Origin: UBA10329 sp964500205
Lineage (GTDB): Bacteria; Bacteroidota; Bacteroidia; UBA10329
DNA: 64,000 nt
Assembly: GCA_964500205.1 (NCBI GenBank)
Contig: CAZCNS010000003.1
Span: 248,001 to 312,000 of the forward strand
Reading direction: 5' to 3'
In this document: piece after piece, positions 18,913 through 27,948 of the stretch
Layout of the letters: each line of letters opens with the position of its first letter
How positions within the stretch are numbered: position 1 is the stretch's first letter
Position numbers and translations under genes: made by a program
Notes under the pieces: generated by a model
Seen by the model: the letters and a program-made list of their open reading frames with translations, nothing else
What the model was told of the DNA's origin: nothing
The model's database searches: none

Positions 18913-19878
18913 TTAGCCTATGGTGATGTTGAAATCGCCCGGCATCATGCTGTTGTTGCTCACCATGAAGCTGTCGCCCGCAGCACCCAGCGCGCTGAAC
19001 TGCATCTGCTCATTGCTCAGGCCCGGCACGAAGACCTGCGACCCGGCCGACATGCCCCCGTTCATCAGTTGGAAATAGAGCCCCTGCGGGGTGGTGGTCA
19101 CCAGTTTCACGTTGGCTGTAGCATCATAGACCACAGGGCTCACCGTGGTGCTGGCCATGGCGCCAACCGTACCACTGAAACTCTGCTGGCCTCCGCCATT
19201 GCCTCCGCCACCGCCATTACCGCCCCCGCCCCCGGTGTTGTCGTCTATGGCGCGGGCCAGATAGTACTGCTCCACCAGGTCGGGATCGTCCTCCAAGAAG
19301 AGGTCCAGATACACATCCATCTTGTTCTTCAGCAGGTCGTAGGCCTTGTTGAGCAGTTCCTCCACATTGCGCCCGGCCACCACCTTGATGTCGGTCTGCC
19401 CGCCCGGCTGGGGCAGGGTGCTGTAGTAGGTGGCCAGATCGGTGTTGAGCACCGTGAGGTGGGCGGGGGTGATGAGATAGCCCGACAGGGACGGCACCAG
19501 CGGGGTGATGAAGTCGCTGATCTGCTGGCCCGTCACATGCAGCTCGGTGTCGCGCTTCCTGTCCAGTTCAGACTTGGTGTAGTCGGTCTTCTTGAGCAGA
19601 ATGGCATCCTCGGTGTCCACCGCCAGTGCCTTCGCGGCCCGCGTCAGTCGCAGGGCCGACCTGGTGAGCGCCAAGCGGGCGTTGGCCTTGGCCTGTGTAT
19701 AGCCCGTGGTGTCGGCCGTGGCGATGCCATCGTTCACAATGATGCCCTGTATGTAGCTGTCGAGCACCAGCTTCTCGGTGGCGATCTGTGTCACAGCGGC
19801 CAATTCGGCCGCCCGGTCCGTGAGGAATGCCTGCACTTTGATCAGGGCGCTGAACCTGTTTTCTTCTCTTGCATCCAT
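18913..19878 (-). CDS. Uncharacterised Bacteroidota protein with helical N-domain and Gly/Asn linker
   Basis: A 321-residue protein not recognised as a named family. It has no signal peptide (MDAREENRFSALIKVQ). Residues 1-220 are predicted helical, with a charged repeat-like pattern. Residues about 222-237 form a Gly/Asn linker (GGGGGNGGGGGNGGG), and the last 85 residues look beta-rich with Ser/Thr/Gly (FSGTVGAMASTTVSPVVYD). The layout suggests a helical platform joined to a small beta domain. It has its own terminator downstream and is divergent from the M28 peptidase. The function is unknown. Confidence 0.75.
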   Translation of the reverse strand: MDAREENRFSALIKVQAFLTDRAAELAAVTQIATEKLVLDSYIQGIIVNDGIATADTTGYTQAKANARLALTRSALRLTRAAKALAVDTEDAILLKKTDYTKSELDRKRDTELHVTGQQISDFITPLVPSLSGYLITPAHLTVLNTDLATYYSTLPQPGGQTDIKVVAGRNVEELLNKAYDLLKNKMDVYLDLFLEDDPDLVEQYYLARAIDDNTGGGGGNGGGGGNGGGQQSFSGTVGAMASTTVSPVVYDATANVKLVTTTPQGLYFQLMNGGMSAGSQVFVPGLSNEQMQFSALGAAGDSFMVSNNSMMPGDFNITIG

Positions 19879-20106
19879 GGTTTTGAAGATTTTGAGGGTT
19901 GAACAATGGGTGCGATCTTAAAAATATATCGACATATATCGGATTAACGACAGATTAGATCATTGCACTGTATTGTAGCAGCGAGGCCACTGCTCGATGA
20001 AACAGTGATACGTGTCATGGTCCTCCGGGTCAATAGGGTTTTGGTAGTGTCACATCTGGTTTGAAAAATGGTTTCTTTGCCATTGTTCAACCAAAACCTT
20101 CCAACC
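19879..20106. other. Divergent promoter region
   Basis: AT-rich spacer between the divergent hypothetical gene and the M28 peptidase. It holds two copies of ATATATCG 10 bp apart (about 19924-19941) and, on the plus strand, a TTTCTTTG near-match to the -7 box about 30 bp before the peptidase ATG. No gene is visible. Confidence 0.4.
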
Positions 20107-21681
20107 ATGAGAGGATTTATGATACTACCTTTTGTTGCGCTTGTATCACATGCACTTGCACAGAACAGCGCCCCCACGGTCAGCATCACCGATGTGACGG
20201 TGGATGAAGTGGCCCAGACCGTGACCGTCAACTACGATCTTTCCGATGCTGACAGCGACCCTTGCGAGGTGTGGCTGAAGTACTCTACCGATGGTGGGGA
20301 GTATTTTGCCATTGCAGAGGACGTGAGCGGTGACGCAGGAGAGGAAGTATCCCCCGGGAGCAGAACATTGTCATGGGATTTCTCGGCTATGGCAGAGGGC
20401 ATTTTCGGAACGCGCATCAAGTTGGTGGCCTCTGATGGACAGGCAGCGAGCATTGCCGACATGGTGGCCCAGGTATCAGAGGCTAATCTGCTCACCTACC
20501 TGCAGGCTGTGGACGGCATCCGCCACTACACGGCCGCGCCCGCAAGGTTGGAGGAGGTGCGTACCTACATCGAACAGCAGTTCCAAGAACACGGACTCGA
20601 CACGGAGCGGCACGATTTCACCTACGCCAATACGCCTATGAGCAACATCCTGGGCCGCAAGGCGGGCGCGGTCGATGAGGCCGTCACCTACATCATAGAC
20701 GGCCATTTTGACGGGGTGAGCAACAGCCCCGCAGCAGACGACAACGGCTCTGCCGTGGCCGGGATGCTTGAGACCCTGCGCATTCTGTCGCAGTACGAGT
20801 TCGTCCATTCACTGCGCTTCATCGGTTTTGACCTTGAGGAGACGGGCATCACCGGAAGCCTGCGCTACGTGCAGAACGGCATCAAGCCCTACGAGGACAT
20901 TCAGGGTGTGCTCAACTTCGAGATGATAGGGTTCTACTCTGATGAGCCCAACAGCCAGCAGCTGCCCGCAGGCTTCGAACTGCTGTTCCCGCAGGCCGCG
21001 CAGCAGGTGGCAGACAATGAGTTCCGTGGCGATTTCCTCACCGTGGTGGGCAACACGGCATCGAACCCGCTCACAACAACCTTTGTGAACACCTCTACGC
21101 AGTATGTACCCGACCTCAAACTGGTGGTGACCGAAGTGCCGGGCACAGGCACCATGGCACCCGACCTGCGAAGGAGCGACCATTCACGCTTCTGGGACGC
21201 TGGCAAACAGGCCCTCATGCTCACGGACGGGGCCAATTTCCGCAACTTCAACTACCACACGCCTGCTGACAGCATCGGTACCCTGAACCTCAGTTTCATG
21301 GCCGATGTGGTGAGGGCCACACTGGCCACTGCCGCCACGCTGGCCGTACCGATCGTCACGGGCAGCGATGAGTACGACCTCTCGGTGCTCAGCATAGGCG
21401 GCCATGACCATGCCCACGGCTTCCCAGGCAAGGTGCGCATCTATCCCAACCCTACGGACGGTGTGCTGATGCTCCATGTGAACGCGGTACATCCCTTCCG
21501 TACCCGTGCCGAGGTGTATGACCTCAGCGGCCGTCAATTGCTGCGCGAGGTGATGGAATTCGGCAATGGCGACTCAGTGAACCGATTGGACGTGGGACAC
21601 CTCAGCAACGGCAGCTACCTGCTGGTGCTGCACGCTGGAGGTGAGGGTGCATTGACGCACACTTTCGTGGTAGAGAAGTGA
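20107..21681 (+). CDS. Secreted M28-family metallopeptidase with T9SS sorting domain
   Basis: A 524-residue exported peptidase. ATG 20107 is chosen because it gives the signal peptide MRGFMILPFVALVSHALAQ. A beta-sandwich domain (about 20-125) comes first, then the M28 di-zinc domain. Likely zinc ligands are His in DGHFDG, Asp in ADDNGS, the Glu pair in FDLEETG, Asp in IGFYSD and His in FNYHTPAD. The final 80 residues are a T9SS type A C-terminal domain (VRIYPNPTDG ... VYDLSGR ... NGSYLLVL). It should cross the outer membrane by the type IX system and act on peptides as an amino- or carboxypeptidase. It is monocistronic, with a bidirectional terminator after it. Confidence 0.93.
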   Translation: MRGFMILPFVALVSHALAQNSAPTVSITDVTVDEVAQTVTVNYDLSDADSDPCEVWLKYSTDGGEYFAIAEDVSGDAGEEVSPGSRTLSWDFSAMAEGIFGTRIKLVASDGQAASIADMVAQVSEANLLTYLQAVDGIRHYTAAPARLEEVRTYIEQQFQEHGLDTERHDFTYANTPMSNILGRKAGAVDEAVTYIIDGHFDGVSNSPAADDNGSAVAGMLETLRILSQYEFVHSLRFIGFDLEETGITGSLRYVQNGIKPYEDIQGVLNFEMIGFYSDEPNSQQLPAGFELLFPQAAQQVADNEFRGDFLTVVGNTASNPLTTTFVNTSTQYVPDLKLVVTEVPGTGTMAPDLRRSDHSRFWDAGKQALMLTDGANFRNFNYHTPADSIGTLNLSFMADVVRATLATAATLAVPIVTGSDEYDLSVLSIGGHDHAHGFPGKVRIYPNPTDGVLMLHVNAVHPFRTRAEVYDLSGRQLLREVMEFGNGDSVNRLDVGHLSNGSYLLVLHAGGEGALTHTFVVEK

Positions 21682-21700
21682 TTGCAATAATCTCTGGAAC

Positions 21701-21741
21701 AAGAAAGGCCGCATGGGACGATTCCCATACGGCCTTTCCGT
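21701..21741. terminator. Bidirectional terminator
   Basis: AAAGGCCGCATGGGA pairs with TCCCATACGGCCTTT around a short loop, with A and T tracts on both sides. It serves the convergent M28 peptidase and mscL genes. Confidence 0.85.
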
Positions 21742-21757
21742 TTCACGATACGAGCGA

Positions 21758-22165
21758 CTATTTCCTGAGCAGGTCGCGTATCTCCATAAGCAGCTCCTGA
21801 TCCTTGGTGGGTGGAGGCGCAGCAGCAGGTGCAGGCGCTGGCTCCTCTTTTTTCTTGTTAAGGTTGTTGATGCCCTTTACCAGCATGAAGATGCAGAACG
21901 CAATGATGAGGAAGTCGAACACGTTCTGAATGAAGTTGCCGTAGTTGATGGCCACAGCGGCTACCTCGCCCTCTGCCTCTTTCAGCACCAGTTTCAGGTC
22001 CTTGAAATTGACACCACCGATGGCGATGCCAAGGGGCGGCATGATAATGTCGTTGACAACAGAGGTTACGATCTTGCCGAATGCGCCACCGATGACGACA
22101 CCCACAGCAAGGTCAATGACGTTGCCGCGCATGGCAAAGTCCTTGAATTCTTTCATCATACTCAT
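21758..22165 (-). CDS. mscL: Large-conductance mechanosensitive channel
   Basis: A 135-residue MscL from the ATG at 22165 (MSMMKEFKDFAMRGNVIDLA). It closely follows the E. coli protein. TM1 is VGVVIGGAFGKIVTSVV with the pore-gate glycines; the periplasmic loop is shorter than average; TM2 is FIQNVFDFLIIAFCIFMLVK; the cytoplasmic C-terminal bundle holds a Pro/Ala linker (EEPAPAPAAAPPP) and ends ELLMEIRDLLRK. It opens as a pentamer in the inner membrane under hypo-osmotic stress. A longer reading frame begins 60 bp upstream, but the family starts at MSMMKEF, and a TACATTTG promoter box lies at 22189-22196. Confidence 0.96.
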   Translation of the reverse strand: MSMMKEFKDFAMRGNVIDLAVGVVIGGAFGKIVTSVVNDIIMPPLGIAIGGVNFKDLKLVLKEAEGEVAAVAINYGNFIQNVFDFLIIAFCIFMLVKGINNLNKKKEEPAPAPAAAPPPTKDQELLMEIRDLLRK

Positions 22166-22188
22166 GGTAAAAGTGTTTTGGTTCGAGC

Positions 22189-22196
22189 CAAATGTA
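22189..22196 (-). promoter_or_regulatory. TACATTTG -7 promoter element of mscL
   Basis: Exact TAnnTTTG match on the minus strand, 24 bp upstream of the mscL ATG. Confidence 0.55.
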
Positions 22197-22272
22197 GGTT
22201 TTTGACTTTGTGGCGAAATGGCCATATCGATGAATTATCAACTATCCTTGCACACCACATGCATCATTCCCT

Positions 22273-23460
22273 ATGAAAGAAAAGATACTCGCAGCCTTCG
22301 GGTTCCCACCGCCTGCCGCACTTCAACGGATTGGCACACCACTCACCGCTCCTTTCGTTCTCCCATCGGAGAGCACGCTGATCGTTGACGCACGTGAGGT
22401 GACGGATGAGAGCGGACTGAAGCGGATCTATCAGCAATTGAAAGACGGCACTTCCGCATTGAGACCCGGTGGCAAGGTCATCCTGCTTTCGCTCGACCCG
22501 AAAGTCGTGACCGATGTGCGGACGAAGACCTTTCAGCGGGCCATTGAGGGCATCTCGCGGTCGCTGGCGAAGGAGCTTGGCGGAAAGGGCAGCACCGTGA
22601 ACCTGCTGCGTGTGCCTGCCGAAGCGACCAATGACCAACTGGCCTTGCCGATGCACTTCTTCGGGTCAGGACGGTCGGCCTTCATTACCGGACAAGCACT
22701 CACGGTCGATGCCACAAAGGCCACTGGAGGCCTCGAAGGCAAGGTCTGTGTGGTCACGGGAGGCGCGGGTGGCATCGGCTCGGCCACGGTGAAGCGGCTG
22801 GCGGCAGAAGGCGCGCATGTCATCATCGCAGACATACCACCAATGACTGAGAAGGCCAAGGCATTGGAATCTGCCAACGTGAAGTTCTTCGCGGGCGACC
22901 TTACCAAGGGAACTGATGCCGATGCGCTGCTGGCATTCATCAAAGAGACATACGGTAGGCTGGACGTGCTGGTCAACAATGCCGGCATCACGCGCGACAA
23001 GACATTGAAGAACATGCCAGAGAATTACTGGGACCAGGTGATAGCGATCAACCTCACGGCAGTATTACAACTCACAGAAAAGGCGATTGTAACGGGATTG
23101 ATGCCTGAGGGCGGCAGGGTGATCAACACTTCCTCCATCAGCGGCATTGCCGGCAACTTCGGGCAGACCAACTATACCGCTACCAAGGCTGCTTTGATCG
23201 CTTTCGGGGAGGCGCTCGGGGCGGAACTTTCACCGAAAGGCATCACAGTGAACGCCATTGCCCCAGGTTTCATCGAGACCGACATGGTCAAGACCATGCC
23301 ATTCATGACCCGTCTTTTCGCGGAACGGCTCACCTCATTGGCGCAGGCTGGAAAGCCTGCCGACATAGCGGAGGCGGTCACCTTCCTCGCTCATCCTGCT
23401 GCGCAGGGCGTCAACGGACAGGTGCTGCGGGTGTGCGGGGGAAGTTTCCTTGGGGCTTGA
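22273..23460 (+). CDS. 3-oxoacyl-ACP reductase, high-molecular-weight FabG4-like SDR
   Basis: A 395-residue two-domain short-chain dehydrogenase. The N-terminal ~150 residues form a degenerate Rossmann domain without a nucleotide motif. The C-terminal domain has the NAD(P) motif VTGGAGGIGSATV, the NNAG strand (VLVNNAGITRD), the catalytic Ser in NTSSISG and Tyr/Lys in NYTATKAAL. The length and the extra N-terminal domain match HMwFabG/FabG4, which reduces 3-oxoacyl-CoA or -ACP with NADH. The fatty-acid substrate is inferred. A TATCCTTG near-match to the promoter box lies at 22243-22250. It converges with the cystathionine beta-synthase gene, 7 bp between the stops. Confidence 0.85.
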   Translation: MKEKILAAFGFPPPAALQRIGTPLTAPFVLPSESTLIVDAREVTDESGLKRIYQQLKDGTSALRPGGKVILLSLDPKVVTDVRTKTFQRAIEGISRSLAKELGGKGSTVNLLRVPAEATNDQLALPMHFFGSGRSAFITGQALTVDATKATGGLEGKVCVVTGGAGGIGSATVKRLAAEGAHVIIADIPPMTEKAKALESANVKFFAGDLTKGTDADALLAFIKETYGRLDVLVNNAGITRDKTLKNMPENYWDQVIAINLTAVLQLTEKAIVTGLMPEGGRVINTSSISGIAGNFGQTNYTATKAALIAFGEALGAELSPKGITVNAIAPGFIETDMVKTMPFMTRLFAERLTSLAQAGKPADIAEAVTFLAHPAAQGVNGQVLRVCGGSFLGA

Positions 23461-23467
23461 TATCGAT

Positions 23468-24823
23468 TTAATCCGACAGTGCCCTGATGATGTCGTGCTT
23501 GGTGAGGATCCGGTAGTTGTCCGCTGAATCAAGATAAAGCACGGCCGGGGTCTTTTTGTCGAGCTTGTTGATGACCTCGGAGATAGGCTGGTCGCCTTTT
23601 ACGATGGGCAGCGGTTCCTGCATGATCTCGCTCACAGGTCGGGATTTCATCTCCGGGTTGCTGAACAGGGTACTGAACAGTTTGCTCTCGGTGATGCTGC
23701 CGACAGGTTCACCTCCCTCGAAGATAGGCAGTTGGGAGATGTCGTTGTCGGTTATCATCCGCGCCACATCATTCACAATGTCGTCTGCACTGGCCTTCAA
23801 CAGGGTCTTGGCCACCCCGTTGACCTCGCGCACGCGGGTCAGTCCTTTGTCAAGGAAGCCGCGGTCGCGCATCCAGTCATCGTTGAAGATCTTGCCCACG
23901 TATCTGCTCCCGTGGTCGTGGAAGATGACGACCACCAGATCATCGGGTTTCAACTGGTCTTTGAGCTGCAGAAGCCCCTGCACCGCGCATCCCGCACTGT
24001 TGCCAACGAAGATTCCCTCCTTCTTGGCCAATTCGCGCGTCATAAGCATGCCCTCGCGGTCGGTCACCTTCTCAAAAAGATCTATGACGCTGAAATCGAC
24101 ACACTTGGGAAGAATATCCTCTCCGATGCCCTCGGTCAGATAGCTGTAGATCTCGTTCTCATCGAATATGCCTGTCTCATGGTATTTCTTGAAGACCGAG
24201 CCGTAAGTGTCTATACCCCATACCTTGATGTCCGGGTTCTGTTCTTTGAGATAACGCGCAGTGCCGCTGATAGTGCCCCCGGTTCCCACGCCTACCACTA
24301 AGTGGGTGATCTTGCCTTCGGTCTGTGCCCATATCTCTGGGCCGGTCTGCTCGTAGTGCGCCACCTGATTGCTCAGGTTGTCGTACTGATTAGGGTAGAA
24401 GGAGTTCGGAATCTCCTGGTTCAGCCTTCGTGCCACGGAGTAGTACGAGCGCGGGTCGTCCGCAGCCACGTTGGTGGGGGTCACCACTACCTCTGCCCCC
24501 ATGGCCCGCAGGATGTCCATCTTCTCTTTGCTCTGCTTGTCGGGCATGGTGCAGATGAGACGGTAGCCCTTCACGATAGCTGCCAGTGCAAGCCCCATTC
24601 CGGTGTTTCCCGATGTACCCTCAATGATGGTTCCGCCAGGCTTGATCTTTCCTTCACGTTCCGCATCTTCGATCATCTTCACCGCCATGCGGTCCTTGAT
24701 GCTATGTCCGGGGTTGAAGGTCTCCACCTTGGCCAGAACGGTGCAGGGCAGTTCAGCAGTAACTTTATTGAGCTTGACCAAGGGCGTGTTACCGATGGTC
24801 TCGAGGATGTTATTATACCACAT
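23468..24823 (-). CDS. Cystathionine beta-synthase (PLP enzyme with C-terminal CBS domains)
   Basis: A 451-residue type II-fold PLP enzyme followed by two CBS domains (about 335-451). Lys43 in GHSIKDRMA is the PLP lysine, SGNTGMG (71-77) binds the phosphate, and GTGGTISGTARYLKE forms the glycine loop. The first ~330 residues resemble cysteine synthase/CBS, and the CBS pair supports cystathionine beta-synthase over plain cysteine synthase. It condenses serine (or O-acetylserine) with homocysteine in the cytoplasm. The CBS domains may sense an adenosyl ligand; that is a family inference. TACCTTTG ends 5 bp before the ATG, so the mRNA may be leaderless. Confidence 0.88.
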   Translation of the reverse strand: MWYNNILETIGNTPLVKLNKVTAELPCTVLAKVETFNPGHSIKDRMAVKMIEDAEREGKIKPGGTIIEGTSGNTGMGLALAAIVKGYRLICTMPDKQSKEKMDILRAMGAEVVVTPTNVAADDPRSYYSVARRLNQEIPNSFYPNQYDNLSNQVAHYEQTGPEIWAQTEGKITHLVVGVGTGGTISGTARYLKEQNPDIKVWGIDTYGSVFKKYHETGIFDENEIYSYLTEGIGEDILPKCVDFSVIDLFEKVTDREGMLMTRELAKKEGIFVGNSAGCAVQGLLQLKDQLKPDDLVVVIFHDHGSRYVGKIFNDDWMRDRGFLDKGLTRVREVNGVAKTLLKASADDIVNDVARMITDNDISQLPIFEGGEPVGSITESKLFSTLFSNPEMKSRPVSEIMQEPLPIVKGDQPISEVINKLDKKTPAVLYLDSADNYRILTKHDIIRALSD

Positions 24824-24828
24824 GACGG

Positions 24829-24836
24829 CAAAGGTA
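24829..24836 (-). promoter_or_regulatory. TACCTTTG -7 promoter element directly before the CBS start
   Basis: Exact TAnnTTTG match; only five bases separate it from the ATG at 24823, which places transcription start at or very near the start codon. Confidence 0.6.
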
Positions 24837-24860
24837 CTTTTTACCCTCGGCCAGCGCAGG

Positions 24861-25688
24861 TCAGAGATCGTAGCTCAAATAAATTCCTGAACCGAAAGGC
24901 GAACCGAAAGGAGCGACTGTCAGACCCTTGGGCAGCCTGCGCTTCTTATGAAGTTCAGGCACCAGGTAGCCAATCGTTCCGCCCACAAGGTAGCCTGCGA
25001 TGACATCGGACGGGAAATGCTTGCCTGCGTTCACCCTCAGGTAGCCCACCACCGCTGGCGCAATCACCGCAGCGGTCCACACGAGGCTCTTGGCTGTGCG
25101 ATTGTCAGAGTAATCTGAAAAGACCTTTGCTGTGAGAAAGCACATCGATGTGGCAAGCGAGGTATGACCTGAGAAGAATGACATCCTGGCATCATGGGAT
25201 GTGCGCTGCTCCATGGCGACATCCGGGTCGTAACCGTAGGGTCTTGTGCGTCTGCTGAAGCCTTTTGCCAACTGGGTGAGACCCACCGTAAGACCTGCTA
25301 CCTCGATGTACATGAGTCCAAGGCCCAACCAGTCCTGCCGCGCCCTGCGGTCGGCAAGCATGAGCAGCGGCATAGCCGCAGATGCGAACATCATGTAGTC
25401 AGATACTGAGGCAGCGGTAGGATTCCAGTTTCCTACCGTTGAACGGTCGAAACCCGGCAGCGTATACTTGTCGAGGCTCAGCACCGTGGCCTCTGTGTGC
25501 GGTTGTACACGGGTCGTTGAGAAATAGCCCATCCCCGTGAACACCACAGCCCCGGAGGCATAGACCGCATCTCTTTTCAAGTTGAACTCGTACGGACTTT
25601 CACGCTCATTCTCCTGACCTGACAACGAGACAGGCAACATGGCAAGCGAGCAAAGTAAGGCCGTCAGTCGAATGGTCAATGACCTCAT
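24861..25688 (-). CDS. PAP2-family phosphatase, membrane or exported
   Basis: A 275-residue protein with an N-terminal signal (MRSLTIRLTALLCSLAMLPVSLSGQ) and several hydrophobic helices. The three PAP2 active-site motifs are present: KGFSRRTRP (K-x6-RP), the motif 2 core FSGH with the acid-base His, and RVNAGKHFPSD with the nucleophilic His and supporting Asp. PAP2 enzymes remove phosphate from lipid phosphates such as phosphatidic acid or undecaprenyl pyrophosphate at the outer face of the membrane. Recycling of a lipid carrier would suit the neighbouring glycan genes, but the substrate is not resolved. Its ATG overlaps the stop of the upstream gene by 4 bp. Confidence 0.88.
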   Translation of the reverse strand: MRSLTIRLTALLCSLAMLPVSLSGQENERESPYEFNLKRDAVYASGAVVFTGMGYFSTTRVQPHTEATVLSLDKYTLPGFDRSTVGNWNPTAASVSDYMMFASAAMPLLMLADRRARQDWLGLGLMYIEVAGLTVGLTQLAKGFSRRTRPYGYDPDVAMEQRTSHDARMSFFSGHTSLATSMCFLTAKVFSDYSDNRTAKSLVWTAAVIAPAVVGYLRVNAGKHFPSDVIAGYLVGGTIGYLVPELHKKRRLPKGLTVAPFGSPFGSGIYLSYDL

Positions 25689-26347
25689 TTCACAGCTTGC
25701 AGCTTGTCATTCAAACCTTTCACAACGCCTTCCTGCGCAGTGATCTCCCCTTTCTTGGCTACCTGTTCTTCCTTTAGTCGCACGATGGCAGCTTTCGCCT
25801 CTTCTATCTTCTTCTCATAATCTTGGATGGCTCCTTCCTGTTGTTGTTGGTTCTTTTCCAGAGATGAAAGCTCTGACTGCCTGTCTGAAAGGAGTTTCTC
25901 TGCCAATTTAATCTCTCCCTTAACTACTTCTTTGGTCTCGGCCACTGCAAAATCATACAACAGCTTCTTGGCGGCAAGGAAACGGTCAGGATGGTCCTTG
26001 GAGGTCATGTACGCACCTCCGAGGTCAAAGGCCGCAGTGATACGCACACCCTCGTTAGGCACATCCTCTACTTTGGAGTATACGAAGAACGAGCGGTCGC
26101 CCATCGACTTGTGGCTGCACTCTTCGGCTACAAGTTCATCCTTTCCCTTGGGCTTACACTTCCAACTCTTGAGCTCCTTCTCCCAATCTTTACCCACTTC
26201 TTTCGCATCTCCATTCTGAATGATGAACGAAAGTGCATTCTGGCTTCCGGTGGAGAAGTTGGAGGCACCTTCAGAAATCTCAATGGCCTTCTGGGCAAAA
26301 AGTTCAGTGCAGGCAAGAATGAGAAATAAAGCAGTCAGCTGTTTCAT
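25685..26347 (-). CDS. Exported coiled-coil protein of unknown function
   Basis: A 220-residue protein with a signal peptide (MKQLTALFLILACTELFAQ), a globular middle (about 20-130) and a long C-terminal coiled coil (about 135-218, rich in E/K/Q: ELSSLEKNQQQQEGAIQDYE onward). It is not recognised as a named family. Translational overlap (ATGA) with the PAP2 gene suggests a two-gene operon acting in the periplasm. Confidence 0.75.
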   Translation of the reverse strand: MKQLTALFLILACTELFAQKAIEISEGASNFSTGSQNALSFIIQNGDAKEVGKDWEKELKSWKCKPKGKDELVAEECSHKSMGDRSFFVYSKVEDVPNEGVRITAAFDLGGAYMTSKDHPDRFLAAKKLLYDFAVAETKEVVKGEIKLAEKLLSDRQSELSSLEKNQQQQEGAIQDYEKKIEEAKAAIVRLKEEQVAKKGEITAQEGVVKGLNDKLQAVK

Positions 26348-26491
26348 TGATCGGTCTTTCTAGTTCGTCAGGCCAAAGGAAAGCAAAAACAGCCTGAGTC
26401 AGCGACCCGCGGTTGTCATCGGTTGGTTGCCGTTCGTTTCTGATGCCGAACTTTACGCCATCAGACGTACTGTCACCAGCTCAAGCCTTCC

Positions 26492-26911
26492 ATGCACTAT
26501 CTTATCTACACAAGCACAGCCACCGTGCCACCCACAGAGGCCGACATGGCTCAGATCCTGCTCTCGAGCGACCGCAATAATGGCCGTGACGAGATCACAG
26601 GACTTCTGCTTTACCATGACGGCTCGTACGTCCAGATGTTGGAAGGTGAGGAGGCGATCGTCACTGATACCTTTGAGCGCATAGCCCGAGATCCCCGGCA
26701 TTATGAGGTCAGGAAACTCGGCTTCGGAAGTTCCGAGGGGCGTTATTTCCCGGACTGGCGAATGGCATTTGAGCCAGTGGATGAGAACACAGTGGCCAGG
26801 GCCGAGACCATGAGCATTGACGATGCTGCTGATTTTATAAAGCGCACGGATGGAGAGCACTTGGGCATAAAGCTGCTGAGGCTGTTCTATCAGATGAAAA
26901 TGGGCGGGTAG
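26492..26911 (+). CDS. BLUF-domain blue-light photoreceptor
   Basis: A 139-residue stand-alone BLUF protein. FAD-site residues are visible: Tyr6 in HYLIYTS, Asn30 in DRNNGRDEITG and Gln48 in YVQMLEG, with Trp in FPDWRMAF. The Tyr-Gln pair switches hydrogen bonding on blue light. There is no fused output domain; the last 40 residues are a short cap helix, so it must signal through a partner. It lies just upstream of the PorP/SprF gene on the same strand. The partner and response are not visible in the sequence. Confidence 0.92.
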   Translation: MHYLIYTSTATVPPTEADMAQILLSSDRNNGRDEITGLLLYHDGSYVQMLEGEEAIVTDTFERIARDPRHYEVRKLGFGSSEGRYFPDWRMAFEPVDENTVARAETMSIDDAADFIKRTDGEHLGIKLLRLFYQMKMGG

Positions 26912-27000
26912 CCAATAGGTGCAGTGAGGGGTATGTGATTCCATTTCACTTCCTCTTTCGGAATAGCTGTACTTTCGCTTGTCAACTGCCTCATTTCATC

Positions 27001-27948
27001 GTGCGACCGCTCGTCCCATTCATTCTGATATTGCTGTTCTCTGTCGCAGCCAAGGCGCAGGATCCGCACTTCTCGCAGTATCTGAGCGTACCGACATACC
27101 TCAACCCTGCGTTCGCGGGATATGACGGCTGTTCGCGGTTCATCGCATCGTACAGGAATCAATGGCCTGCCATTTCTGCGAACTACCAGACCGTGCAGGC
27201 TTCCTATGATCAGTATGTGAGGCCTATTCGAGGTGGTGTCGCGGTGAATTTTCAGTACGACAATTCAGCAAACACACTTGAATCTTATGCCGCAAGCGCT
27301 GTCTATTCACCGACTTTCCGTCTTTTCAAGGGCAAACTTGTAATCAGCCCCGCCCTCGAATTGGGTTGGCGACACAATGCAATGAATTGGGAGAAACTCA
27401 CTTTCGGTGACATGGTCGATCCTCGCTACGGTTTTGTTTATCAAACTCAGGAGGTGATGCCCACGAAAGGAAATCATTTCTTTGATGCGAGTGCGGGGCT
27501 GGTACTCTCACATCATGGTCTGGTTTATGGGGTTGCAGTCCGGCATTTGACCCAGCCCGATCAGGGAATCGCGGGAGTCTCACATCTTCCGCTAAACACG
27601 GTTGCCCATATTGCATACAATCAGGAGATTACGACTCGATTTGGGATTGTTGGCAGCTTCATTTACCATAATCAGCTGAACTTCCACATGTTCCTGCATT
27701 CAGCAACGTTCCAGTTTGTTGGCGCACGGTTGGGGATTGGATTTCGGCATGGTGAATCCAACTATGACGCGGTGATCCTCATGGCGGGCTATTCCCACCG
27801 TAGATTCTCCATCGGCTACAGTTTTGACCTCACCGTCTCCTCTTTGGGGATGAAGACAGGCGGCAGCCATGAGCTCAACCTCGCTCTTCGGTTCAATTGC
27901 AGGAACAAGGAGGAGTGGAGGAAAGGGCCGAGGCTGATGGGGTTCTGA
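27001..27948 (+). CDS. PorP/SprF-family T9SS outer-membrane protein
   Basis: A 315-residue protein from GTG 27001, which gives a signal peptide (VRPLVPFILILLFSVAAKAQ); an in-frame ATG at 26935 adds an unlikely 22-residue leader. The mature part begins QDPHFSQYLSVPTYLNPAFAG, the diagnostic PorP/SprF opening, followed by alternating amphipathic strands of an outer-membrane beta-barrel and a final strand LNLALRFNC. PorP/SprF proteins help type IX secretion or gliding by attaching or presenting adhesins. A near-match promoter box (TACTTTCG) lies about 30 bp upstream. The gene stands alone, without porK-N. Confidence 0.9.
   Translation: MRPLVPFILILLFSVAAKAQDPHFSQYLSVPTYLNPAFAGYDGCSRFIASYRNQWPAISANYQTVQASYDQYVRPIRGGVAVNFQYDNSANTLESYAASAVYSPTFRLFKGKLVISPALELGWRHNAMNWEKLTFGDMVDPRYGFVYQTQEVMPTKGNHFFDASAGLVLSHHGLVYGVAVRHLTQPDQGIAGVSHLPLNTVAHIAYNQEITTRFGIVGSFIYHNQLNFHMFLHSATFQFVGARLGIGFRHGESNYDAVILMAGYSHRRFSIGYSFDLTVSSLGMKTGGSHELNLALRFNCRNKEEWRKGPRLMGF

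Noticed and set aside
19193..19240. Gly/Asn-coding run as a microsatellite
   Set aside because: The codons vary and the tract encodes an ordinary flexible linker; no long pure repeat is present.
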